A stretch of 64,000 bases of DNA, from positions 1,302,001 through 1,366,000 of the forward strand of contig CM065886.1 of assembly GCA_033439255.1 (NCBI GenBank), given 5' to 3'. The notes below the pieces were generated by a model. It was not told the origin of the DNA. It was given only the letters and a program-made list of their open reading frames with translations, and made no database searches. The number at the start of each line of letters is the position of its first letter. Position 1 is the first letter of the stretch. This DNA is from Hericium rajendrae (taxonomy: Eukaryota > Basidiomycota > Agaricomycetes > Russulales > Hericiaceae). This document shows, piece after piece, positions 1 to 9,578 of the stretch. The translations under genes were made by a program, and so were the position numbers.

Positions 1-585
1 CCCCCCGACCGAGATAATTCTCGCATAGAAGAGGCTGGCCTCTGCGACGATAGAAACAATCTTCGCACTGATTCACGATTTCAATGGTCAGCGGTATACA
101 TACAAAGAAATGAAATGGGCACATCACAACGCTCGGATCCGCCACGACTCGTTCATTTACGACGAAGTCCTTGACGTTCTTCCCAACCTTGCGACCTTGC
201 CAACGACTTCATGCCCGGGTATCAACGTCAAAGTCGACAACAAATCAACACGTGCGATAAGTCTCAACGTCGCTAGCGACACTGACGGGAAAAGTGGCGA
301 TAAATTCACCGCCGTGAATACGCGTCGGTGCCACACACTCCTACGAGGGTGTAAGTTCACAATTCCGCTCCGGGATGTCGCTAAAGTGACGTTTTACCGC
401 AGCTGGAAACTGTCATTCGACGGCCAATCTGTGTTCCTTTGGCTGACTCAACTTAGACGATGAGCTACGCACCTTTGATCAAGATCTCGTTGTCGCCGAT
501 CTGAGGAATGGGAACCTCGCGAGCTTCAAACAATTTCGGCTACATTCGTTGCTTCAATATCAGAACGGTCGGTGACGCATCGAGA

Positions 586-627
586 GAGAGTACGTGCAGC
601 ATGGTAGAGAGTACGTGCAGCATGGTA
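586..627. repeat. exact 21-bp tandem duplication
   Basis: Two adjacent identical 21-bp copies, each beginning GAGAGTACGTGCAGCATGGT. No gene or secondary structure is evident around them. Confidence 0.9.
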
Positions 628-901
628 GTAGAGGGCTTTCATACTTTTCGTTGCCATGTCCAGGTAGATGTCGCTGGAAAGTTGGTTAAACTCTGCGGGA
701 CACCAAAAAGTAAGACTTCAAGATGTTAGATGGCGGCCAAGATAACAAGTACGTTTATTGGATGACGAACGTTTACTTTCTACTGCAAATTGTGCGATGG
801 CTTCGAAATGGAGTCATTATTTGACTTCCGCCCGGAAATTCGGCCCGGTCGGGGCAACGTACGGAACCCGATATCCTGAGAACGTCCATGAAACGGAAAG
901 T

Positions 902-930
902 CTGCGACTGCGACTGCGACTGCGACTGCG
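902..930. repeat. (CTGCGA)n hexanucleotide microsatellite
   Basis: Four full CTGCGA units followed by CTGCG, ending directly in a GGTGAGT that looks like a splice donor. It could sit at an exon end, but I find no gene to attach it to. Confidence 0.85.
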
Positions 931-1379
931 GTGAGTAAGCAGGCGGCCGGCGCTATGTTTAGAACCGGAGATCGATTGATGCGCTTCTGCTATCTCGCCC
1001 CGATCGTGAAGCGCGCCGCCCGATGCGTTGACGCGCCATCGTCCCCAGATCTCAACACCCGCCGCCCTCTCATCTTTTCATGGCCCTCGCTCCAAGTAGA
1101 ATGCAGGGGCACACATGCCAACGAAGTACACGCCATGCACGGACGCACCGTATAATACCTACCCTCGGCCGCTGCGCAGGATGATCCAGTATCTGCACGC
1201 AACAACGCTAATGATTTCGGTGCGTATCAGCTCTTGATGTTGTGTGGGCATGCCTTGAACGTCGACCCAGCCTGAGAAGGTCTTGATGACTATGGGTGAG
1301 ACTTTCGAAGGGCTCTTGCACTGCGACGAAGCTCAGCAGTTCGTTACGGCCCCCGTCCCCGATGTACAGGCCCTCGCCG

Positions 1380-2250
1380 CTTCGCCTGATGCGCTCAGCC
1401 TTCTCCTGACCCTATACTGACACTACAACATCGTCCCGCTTCCCCTAGATGGCATCAGCCTCCCGCCGCACCTCCCGCCCATCCAGCGCGCCCTCCTTGA
1501 GCACATTATTCCAACCTAGGAGCCCACGCTCGCCGAGCAAGACTCTCGCGTCCCTCCTCGAGCAACACTTTGTCCCCAGTGCATTCTCCAATGCAAGCTC
1601 GGTCAATCGCACTACACACATATGCGACATTCCTCGCGCTCCTCCTCACGTGGTACTCCAGCACCCTAGCACCCTGCTCGCGCGCCTGTCCTCACGCCCC
1701 TCGCATCGTTCGGCACGACGGCGCACAAGATCATGGCCGATCTGCGCCTGCTTGTGAATCCCAAGGTCGGTTCTGCCTTCTGTTCTATGGTCTGTATACT
1801 CAGTGCTGACAGGAAGTCGAAGAGCCTGTCGAATCGACGCAGATCGGCTCGTCCGCGATGGCGTACAAGCGCAACCCGATGCGCTCAGAGCGCATCTGCA
1901 GCCTCGTGCGGCACATGATGGTGCTGCACCAGAACGCGCTGATGACGGCGAGCGTGCAGTGGTTCGAGCACACGCTGGACGACCGCAAGCTTCGTCAATT
2001 GCACTACACGCGTACGCGACGTTCCTCGCGCTCCTCCTCATGTGGTACTCCAGCACCCTGCTCGCGCGCCTCGTGCAGGTGTACCCGCTCAACCAGCCAT
2101 ACGAACGTCGCGGCGCCACATCCTTGCATGGGAGGATGCCGCACCCGGTGCGTTCGCCGTGCCCTCAAGGTCGCGAGCGCGCTCAGCAGGGCGCAAGATG
2201 CGCCAGCGGCGCTCGAGCAAGAGTGCTACTTCGCGTACCTGTGTGCGTGG
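1380..2250 (+). pseudogene. gene-fragment mosaic with an adenylosuccinate lyase piece
   Basis: The clear part is 1688-1992. It reads as two exons of adenylosuccinate lyase, the purine-biosynthesis enzyme of the fumarase/aspartase superfamily. Exon one (1688-1765) has the FGTTAHKIMADLRLL stretch. A 47-nt intron (1766-1812, GTCGGT to GACAG) follows. Exon two begins at 1813 and carries the family signature [16 protein letters not shown] and then [11 protein letters not shown]. The N-terminal two thirds and the C-terminal domain are missing. An approximately 90-nt segment encoding a hydrophobic run ([16 protein letters not shown]) occurs on both sides, at about 1594-1687 and 1984-2075, so the lyase piece is sandwiched between direct repeats. 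A piece at 1380-1590 in other frames is unidentified. The intron-exon structure is preserved, so it was copied as DNA rather than from a processed mRNA. Confidence 0.8.
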
Positions 2251-2410
2251 CGTCGCTTGCGCCCGACCACAACGAAATTGTGTTTCCCTTTCTCTTGGAT
2301 CTCGGCTGCTAATGGGCAACATGGCATCATTACTTGCACATCTGGTGAAGTCGGATCTGGACACTGTAGCGTGTGTGAGGGCGTAGCTATACAATATAGC
2401 TGTAGTCTGT

Positions 2411-4675
2411 TTATGAATCCTCGGAATAAAACTCTGGAACATTTCCAACAACAATCCCCTGAGCCTCAAGCTTCTTGCGTGTTTCCTGGTTCCTTCGCAA
2501 GATCATCTCGTCTAAAAAGAAGCAGTACTTGTCGCGTATCATCTCTCGAAGAATCGAGTGGAATCCGCCTAGCCAGACATTGGTCTGTTCAGCAATTGAC
2601 GCGTTGAACTGCCAGCCTGTGCCATCCTCGGTACGCAGTTCCTCAAACAAGTGTGGGTTGCAGTATCGCTGGCAATCGACGTCGGTGATCTTGTGCTTCT
2701 CTCCATGGTGGAACGGGTCAACCGGAAATCCGATCTTGTGCAGCAGTGGATCATTTTGTGCCCTACGGTGGCGAAAGACTCCACAGCCCGTGTCGAAGAT
2801 GTGAATGTCGGGCTGTGACCCCGGCTGGCGAAATACTCTATCGGTGAATTTCTGCATGCTCCTGTCAGTCTCTGTCTTGCCCATACCAGATCCGCTCTCA
2901 CCACAACTTGCGGCGTCGTCTCTGACCCATAAAATGTCTCCCGAGCAACGATCATCCCACATGGCCGGAAGATAAACTCTTCGTTGTGAGTTCTCCTCCG
3001 TCCAAAGCGTGCACGTATGCGACAATTGCCCGATGCCGGCTTCTCCACATTGCATGCTGGGTCAAGTGGTGCATCTGTCTTGTCAATGTGATCCATGGCG
3101 AATTCCTCCTCTTCATCAGCCGCTGTGGTGGATGCGGCTTGTGCATCCTCTGGATGCGTCACATTCATACGTTGAAGCCGGGCTTTCAACTGGAACATGG
3201 CCTTGTCATGCTGATGTTTTTTATCTTCGAGCTTCTGATGTTCTGGGTCATCACATGTCTTCCGATTAGGTGCGATGGGCATCGAGCAGTCGACGACAGA
3301 ACAGATCTCCTCCATAGCTCTGTGCTCCGGACAGAAGCGATCCTGATTGTTCACAAGGGGGATCTTGCAATGTGCAACTCTGCAGCAAGGATGTCCGATC
3401 GTAATGCCATCTATGACAATCACAGACACTTTCTCTGTTGTGTTCAACAGCAAATATTCAGTATTGAATGAGGAGCAGCATTCTAGAATTAAACGCACTG
3501 TGCTCCCCTTCGCCTGCCTCGTCCAGATACCAGCGTACACATTTGTCGCAGTAATGGGACCATTCCGGCTGATTTTCCTCTTCGATACGTGCGTTGCGTG
3601 TGCGCATTGCGGTCGTGAATCGATCCTTCTGCGCGCCTGAATGAGGGACTTGGAGGACGTACCCTTCTCGGGATGCATCTTCAAGAAGGCTCAAGATGAC
3701 AAATGCATCCCATACATGCTCCGTCCGTAATTCAGGCTTGAACTGATGACACGATGTGGACGTTGGATCTGAGGTCTGCGACAGGCATGTGTTGTACATC
3801 CGTGCAGCATTGGTGGCTGACGTCCTAACACATACTATGAGCTGCAACACTGATGGATAGTGATCAATTCAGTGAAGTACGAACCATGAATGAAGCATGA
3901 GTCCTATGAAGACCCGAACAACCGATGTCTCAATAAATTGATGTTCACCTGCCTGAATCACATCTGGGATGCCTTCGTAGTATGTTCGAATCTCATCCTT
4001 TACGGAATAGCCATGATGGTAGTTTGTATTGCAGCCTGTTGGACAGATATCAGAGGTCTGAATGCATGCCACCTGGAACGAACACAGAAACATACCTGAG
4101 CAGTAAAAATGTATGCTATATGCTGGGACTGCGCCTTCTGCAAGAGTAAAGAGCGTGACCTCGGGTGTCTCTTTTTTACGCAGTAGTTTAACATCTTGTT
4201 GGCAGCAATTCGGGTTGAGGCATACTAGTGTGCGTGGGTGTAACATGTGTTTTGCTAGATATTTTTAGACGGTAAGCACCATTATAGATTGTGCTAACCA
4301 CACTGAGGATTTACCTAGTGGTACAGCTCTCGTACGGGCATGCTCCTCAAACAGCTCCATGTCTGATTCACTCCTGGACTCCACGCTTGCTGGCGCTGAG
4401 TCGGCTGAGTTCCATACTACCTCCGCGAGCGCTGTCCAGCACCCATTGACAAAGTCTTTCTGTAGATCGAGAGCACCGGCTAGAAACAGGCAAACATGAG
4501 CCGGTAGTAGATCCAGTATCTTGCTCGGCGGGTGGTCAGGTTTCTGTGAGATGGTGATCTCAGTTCGTAGTCGCGAAGCCAGGCGAATAAATGCTATTGC
4601 AGTCTCAAGCGTTAACACGTCGACAAGGCCTGGTGTGCGAGAGAGAGCTTCATATAGGTGAGAGAAGGCTAGCAT
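2411..4675 (-). pseudogene. CxC5/CxC6 KDZ-transposon-associated protein, probably degenerate
   Basis: Exon-like blocks, in minus-strand order, are 4675-4265, 4246-3869, 3850-3458, about 3450-2950 and about 2950-2411. The N-terminal helical block ends near CxC5-type cysteines (CLNPNC). Next come LFTLAEGAVPAYSIHFYC and the YHHGYSVKDEIRTYY region. A CxC6-type cluster follows (HPCCRVAHCKIPL, FCPEH, CSVVDCSMPI). The transposase-like C-terminal half has RFGRRRTHNEEF, an Asp in HIFDTGC, CQRYCNP and [13 protein letters not shown]. This order matches the large Agaricomycete protein that travels with Kyakuja-Dileera-Zisupton DNA transposons. An intron-like break near 2950-2910 has GTGAGA and GACAG ends, but I could not join the two frames in phase, which suggests an indel. 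Recognition is by family pattern. The family is sure; intactness is doubtful. Confidence 0.8.
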
Positions 4676-5540
4676 TTGAGATAGAAGTTTAGCAGATTTC
4701 GTAGAGGTTTCGTAGAGGTTTCATAAAGGCTTCGTAGAGGCGATGTGCACGGACAGGATGTAAAGAACACATGAATTCCAAGTCCTAAAGCTAGGCGTCA
4801 TGCAGTGTGCCCCACCAGATTTTACACATCCATTGTCAACTATAACGACGTTCACCTTCAATGTCCAACCCATCCTCTCAGCCTCTGACATTTCGCCGTA
4901 GCAGAGTCTACATTGAGCAAATGATCGCCACACCTTGTGCGCGGTGCTTGCAGGATATGCACAACCGAGCCGTGCAAAAGCAGGTGTGATTGCCCCGTGT
5001 TTCTCTGTTGTAAAGCTTATTCCTCCATGCCATCTCAGCAACAAGCTGCTAGGGCTGCTGAAGACATCGAGAGGATGCACGAGAAGATCGTACAAGAGAT
5101 GAACACACTCGGTATGGGAGAAACTGGCTCAGGCAGTGGCGATGGGGACCCAGGCAGTAACGACAGAGGTTCGGGACATGTGGGATGACAGAAAGCTCAT
5201 GCACTGTGGTAGACAGAGTCTGCACTCGATTCAATGGCATGAATATTGATTTACACATAGCAGACTGTACAGCAATTTCACAGGCACGATTGCGCGCTCT
5301 TGGTGCATTGAGGTATGCACTGCGCAAAGAGTGTGAGCCCCATCGTGGCATTACGCTCGTCAGAGTTCCCTGCTAACATTCGTAAAGCACATCACTTGCC
5401 TCGAGGAACCTACTAACTTAGCAAGAGGTGTAAATAACAGAGATGGATGCTACGGAGGCCATGCGAGTGTCATATCACTTGGCCAAATCGAAGCGCAATT
5501 GCGGCGCCTGGTGTCCAGGCAACTCGCCTCGCAGACCTGA
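4676..5540. other. no gene recognised between KDZ-type gene and left array
   Basis: Contains a short run of imperfect repeats of a GTAGAGGTTTC type just upstream of the KDZ-associated gene start (about 4696-4740). A plus-strand frame at 4937-5188 is Gln/Ala- and then Gly/Ser-rich and is not recognised. Confidence 0.4.
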
Positions 5541-6270
5541 TAGCCTATGCCTATCCATGTCTCCCAGAAATAGCCTAGAGAAAAGGGAATATGTCGTAGG
5601 TCAGCGGCGGTTCGGACGCGTAGGGGGGGCGGCGAACTCGATGGCAGCGCGCGCCCCGTCGTCCTCGATCGGCGCCGTGCCCGACACCATATCGAGTACG
5701 TGCTGGGGCGCGTCATGCATCAAAGTCTCCGAAATATGAGAGCTCACCTCAACGTCGCTCAAGCCTATGCCTGCGTTATCCACGTCTCCCAGAAATAGCC
5801 TAGAGGAAAGGGAATATATCGTAGGTCAGCGGCGGTTCGGATGCGTAGGAGGGGCGGCGAACTCGATGGCAGCACGCGCCCCGTCGTCCTCGATCGGCGC
5901 CATGCCCGACACCATATCGAGTACGCGCTGGGACACGATGTGCATCGGAGTCCCCGAGACGTAAGAACCCACCTCAATGTCACTCAAGCCTACACCTGCG
6001 TTATCCACGTCTCCCAGAAATAGCCTAGAGGAAAGGGAATATATCGTAGGTCAGCGGCGGTTCGGACGCGTAGGAGGGGCGGCGAACTCGATGGCAGTGC
6101 ACGCCCCGTCATCCTCGATCGGCACCGTGCCTGACACCATATCGAGTATGCGCTGGGGCATGATGCACATCGGAGTCCCCAAGAAGTAAGATCGGCGCCA
6201 TGCCCAACACCATATCGAGTACATGCTGGGGCGCATCGTGCATCAAAGTCCTCGAAATATGAGAGCTCAC
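5540..6270 (-). repeat. left tandem array of a 225-bp unit
   Basis: Landmark CTCCCAGAAATAGCCTAGAG recurs at 5561, 5786 and 6011, exactly 225 bp apart, and a truncated unit follows to about 6270. In minus orientation each unit has one open frame (GLSDVEV, VLDMVSG, PIEDDGARAAIEFAAPP) closed by one TGA per unit, so the array is not a single long coding repeat. Each unit also carries GAG/GTGAGT and CCTCTAG/G, which look like a splice donor and acceptor. The same unit occurs in the opposite orientation at 8940-9540. Confidence 0.92.
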
Positions 6271-6733
6271 TGAATGGGATAAGTCACCCGTCGTCTGACA
6301 TCTTCTTGTATGACTTCGTTGTTGACCAATCCAAGACGAAGTCCTTCCTCGTGAAGCTGCCGAGAATGGACACAAAGGACCCAGACAAGCTGCGGCGCAC
6401 GTGGGTGCTCATCGTCGTGTGCGGGATGATTGCTTAGAATGTGCTCGTAGAGTTTATTCCAGATCAGCTCATACAGGTGCACAAGGTGTACCTGAACAGT
6501 GATTTTGTGTGCGGCCGTGATCTGAAACGAATTCCTGCTGAAATTGGGCATGAGGTACGTGTTTTTGAACATGTTCATCGCCGGTATAAGACCCAGTGGC
6601 AGGACGTCTGCTGGTCATCGCACTTTTCTCCCTCACCTTTCTCAAAAAGCAAAGTCGGTTGTACGTTCTTGCTCACTAAATGAAAATGTAATGTACTAAA
6701 GCTGCGAAAGTACTACAGCTGCTGTACTACGCC

Positions 6734-7483
6734 ATGCCCAAGGCCACGCCAGCATCAACCATCTCCTCAATGAAGCGACGATGCCCTTCACCTGGTGTCC
6801 CTGCTGCCGCTGCCGCCACTCTTGAGTCTGGCACCCGTCTGAAGTCTACCATCAAGAAACGCCGAGGTTCCGATCCAGATGTTGCACGTTGCGAGTTTGG
6901 GTCCTGCTATAAGGTCAGGCCCTCCAAGGAGTCATGCACACACAACATGTGCCGCCATCACTGCAGCTACACACAGTCCATCACGCTCAACGCACTCTGC
7001 TCGCTATCAAGGCATCAGATCGACCCATCACTTCTACCTCCGTCGACACAGGCCCTTCCTGCTGTAATTGACGATGCTGCATCTGCTTCGATGCTTTCTT
7101 CTGGTAGCTTGATGCCACCGTTGGGCGACGCCCTTCCTGCACTATCTGTTAGCAAGAGCAGCACGCCGAGCCTCTCACTCGATGACTTCTTTGACTCAAC
7201 TGCTTCTGACCGCCACACCACTCCCGGTATTTCCTCTGCCGACAGCCTTGGCTTGCTGCCACCCCACCGCTTCTATACGCTGAATGCCCCTCTCGGCATT
7301 GACCCAGCGGACAAAGACATGCCTTGGATCCTCGGGAATGTGACAGAGCCAGGACCTGCTGCCGATCGCTGGTACCATGAACTCGACCCCGAGCTGCATG
7401 ACAATTTGGCTTTTGACGACGATGGGCAACTCATTCCATTCACACTCTACTTTGACCCGACGCCTGAGCGATATAGGTGTTAG
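6734..7483 (+). CDS. hypothetical protein with compact Cys cluster
   Basis: A 249-codon uninterrupted frame beginning MPKATPASTISSM. Residues about 1-50 are basic and low-complexity. Residues about 52-76 hold CEFGSCYKVRPSKESC followed by MCRHHC, a C-x4-C-x9-C-x4-C-x2-HC pattern expected to bind zinc. The rest is Ser/Pro/Leu-rich, with an acidic, aromatic C-terminal part (MPWILGNV, DRWYHELDPELHDNLAFDDD). No enzyme domain is visible. Similar clusters occur at 11760-11870 and 18680-18770, both in transposon-like genes, so this is probably an accessory protein of the same mobile family. It lies between the two inverted 225-bp arrays. It could extend by splicing past 7483. Confidence 0.5.
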   Translation: MPKATPASTISSMKRRCPSPGVPAAAAATLESGTRLKSTIKKRRGSDPDVARCEFGSCYKVRPSKESCTHNMCRHHCSYTQSITLNALCSLSRHQIDPSLLPPSTQALPAVIDDAASASMLSSGSLMPPLGDALPALSVSKSSTPSLSLDDFFDSTASDRHTTPGISSADSLGLLPPHRFYTLNAPLGIDPADKDMPWILGNVTEPGPAADRWYHELDPELHDNLAFDDDGQLIPFTLYFDPTPERYRC

Positions 7484-7749
7484 CAGCAACCCCTGGGCTC
7501 ATAGCAAGATCTCCTCCACAGCACAGACTAGCACCAAGCATAGCATATCTATCACACACCATCACTTCGAGCATGTGCAGCAACTTTCATGGGACATGGA
7601 CATGAATTCTTTGTAGTGTAATCAGCTTTAGATTTGTACTTTATGCGTATGTGGATCAACGGAGTCTGCCGAACCCGCGTCAGCCATATGTCATGGTGGG
7701 TGGGGTGGGCAGCGCGAGATGCTTACTGTGCGCTGCACGTCCACGGAGA

Positions 7750-8260
7750 AGACGATGCTCTTATGTCGTGCCCTGGATCAGCGCGAGTCTTTCGTCATGA
7801 CGCCGTCCGCACCAATAACCTTTACGTACGCCGCCTTGAGGTCCGCCGCGAACTTCGCGAGCACATCGTTCCCGTCGAGCCGTGCATCCAGCGAAGATGC
7901 TCACGACGGGGTTCGTCGACGTCTCGTGTCCCTTCTGGTACTCGCGGTAGTGGCGCGTGATGGTGCCGTACACGGCCTCGCTCTCGATCGTGCGCCCGTC
8001 GGGCGTGACGAGTGAGCCGAAGCCCTGTGCAAGGATGTCCTCGCGGCCTTGAATGCCGAGCGGAATGTAAGAGAGCAGGAGCGGAGCAGAGGGGGAGCAC
8101 ACGCCTCGTAGATCTCCTGGAAGATGGTGATGTTACTTCTTGAGGATCGTGTTCTTCGTCGACATGAACTGCGCGCATAACCCCATCAGTCCCATCGCAC
8201 ACCGCGTCGCGCGCACACACACGCACCAGCGACATCTTCTCCGTCAGCGGCATCTTGAGT
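7750..8260 (-). pseudogene. NADP-isocitrate dehydrogenase 3' fragment
   Basis: Minus-strand pieces in shifting frames match the C-terminal third of NADP-dependent isocitrate dehydrogenase, which makes 2-oxoglutarate and NADPH. In order: MPLTEKMSL at about 8253, a degraded STKNTILKK block, IFQEIYE, then [34 protein letters not shown] and VVSIFAG. A frame-shifted tail near 7761-7900 resembles the family's LDGN...FA...MTKDLALI end. The N-terminal substrate-binding half is absent. The piece is not expected to make enzyme. It lies between the inverted 225-bp arrays together with the Cys-cluster ORF, which suggests capture by a mobile element. Confidence 0.8.
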
Positions 8261-8940
8261 AACGAGTGCGGGAAGCCACGGATACCTTACGCACCTCTAA
8301 TCAGCGCCCCGCCACCTCACTATCCACAGGAGGTTTATGCCAGTCGACGATGAGGCCACGCCGCATCCTCCCTTCTTTAGTGCCAGCATCGTGCCACTCC
8401 AGCACAATGGTCGACAGTTCAAAAGCCAATGAATTTTCCACTGTCACCTTCATACTGCTTCGCATTGAAGGCCCATGGTGAACGCAGCTTGCATGGGCCC
8501 ATCCACGATGAGACACAACGATGCCTCGAACAGACTACGACATTAAACGCGTCCGTGTTGCAATGGTGTGTGTGAGCCACAGGCCTCCACCCCTAGATCA
8601 CGGCGACTTCCAAGCCATCACTTGGCTATCACCCCGGTTCCATATTTACCGCAGCCCTTGTCTCGTCCTCCATAGCACCTCCTTCCCTTCAACCTCGATC
8701 TCTGCAGTCGCACTTGGGATCAAAAATCCTGGTCAGTCCATTCTCTTTCCCACAACGGTTCATCCGCAGGTGCTCGGAACCCGAGGGATGATGCCAGTAT
8801 GGTGTCGGGCACGGCACCGACTGGCATACCCTAGGGAGCTGGATGCTTGCAAGGACCATGCACTGTGCTGCCTGTGTATCTGCGTACTGACAGTGCCTTT
8901 CTCCAGATAGCTACCAGGGTACGAAAATAAAAGTCAAGGT
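8260..8940. other. no gene recognised before right array
   Basis: Open frames at 8301-8516 (-) and 8521-8910 (+) have no recognisable domain. Some of this may be further decayed isocitrate dehydrogenase sequence, but I could not align it. Confidence 0.4.
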
Positions 8941-9540
8941 GAGTTCTTACATCTCGGGGACTCCAATGCGCATCGCATCCCAGCGCGTACTCGATATGGT
9001 GTCGGGCATGGCGCCGATCGAGGACAACGGGGCGCACGCTGCCATCGAGTTCGCCGCCCCTCCTACGTGTCCGAACCGCCGCTGACCTACGATATATTCC
9101 CTTTCCTCTAGGCTATTTCTGGGAGACGTGGATAACGCAGGCATAGGCTTGAGTGACATTGAGGTGAGTTCTTACGTCTCGGGGACTCCGATGCACATCG
9201 CGTCCCAGCGCGTACTCGATATGGTGTTGGGCACGGTGCCGATCGAGGACGACGGGGCGCGTGCTGCCATCGAGTTCGCCGCCCCTCCTACGCGTCTGAA
9301 CCGCCGCTGACCTACGATATATTCCCTTTCCTCTAGGCTATTTCTGGGAGACGTGGATAACGCAGGCGTAGGCTTGAGTGACGTTGAGGTGAGTTCTTAC
9401 GTCTCGGGGACTCCGATGTGCATCGTGCCCCAGCACGTACTCGATATGGTGTCGGGCACAGCGCCGATCGAGGATGATGGGGCTCGTGCTGCAATCAAGC
9501 CTGCTGCCCCTTCCATGTTTCTGAGCTGCTGCTAACTTAC
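8940..9540 (+). repeat. right tandem array of the 225-bp unit, inverted relative to the left array
   Basis: Landmark CTTACRTCTCGGGGACTCC occurs at 8946, 9171 and 9396, exactly 225 bp apart. The unit is the reverse complement of that at 5540-6270. Differences I compared between units are mostly C/T or G/A. The last unit decays after about 9480 and runs straight into the TET/JBP-like gene: its CCTCTAG acceptor-like end lies at about 9561, 18 bp before that gene's ATG. Confidence 0.92.
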
Positions 9541-9578
9541 TTGATGCATGCATTCCTCTAGAATTCTTGCCTGCTGCC

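Larger units (their letters stand above)
1..1250. other. no gene recognised; two short tandem repeats
   Basis: I see no protein family here. Open frames of 60-117 codons exist on both strands but show no domain, splice pattern or homolog I recognise. The stretch contains an exact 21-bp tandem duplication near 586-627 and a hexamer run near 902-930, listed separately. Confidence 0.5.

Noticed and set aside
110-463. 117-codon plus-strand frame
   Set aside because: No recognisable domain or splice context, with an overlapping frame on the other strand. Not enough to call a gene.
5540-6270. 225-bp array considered as one long repeat protein
   Set aside because: Each unit has one in-frame TGA, so a continuous product is impossible without regular splicing. 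No known domain matches.
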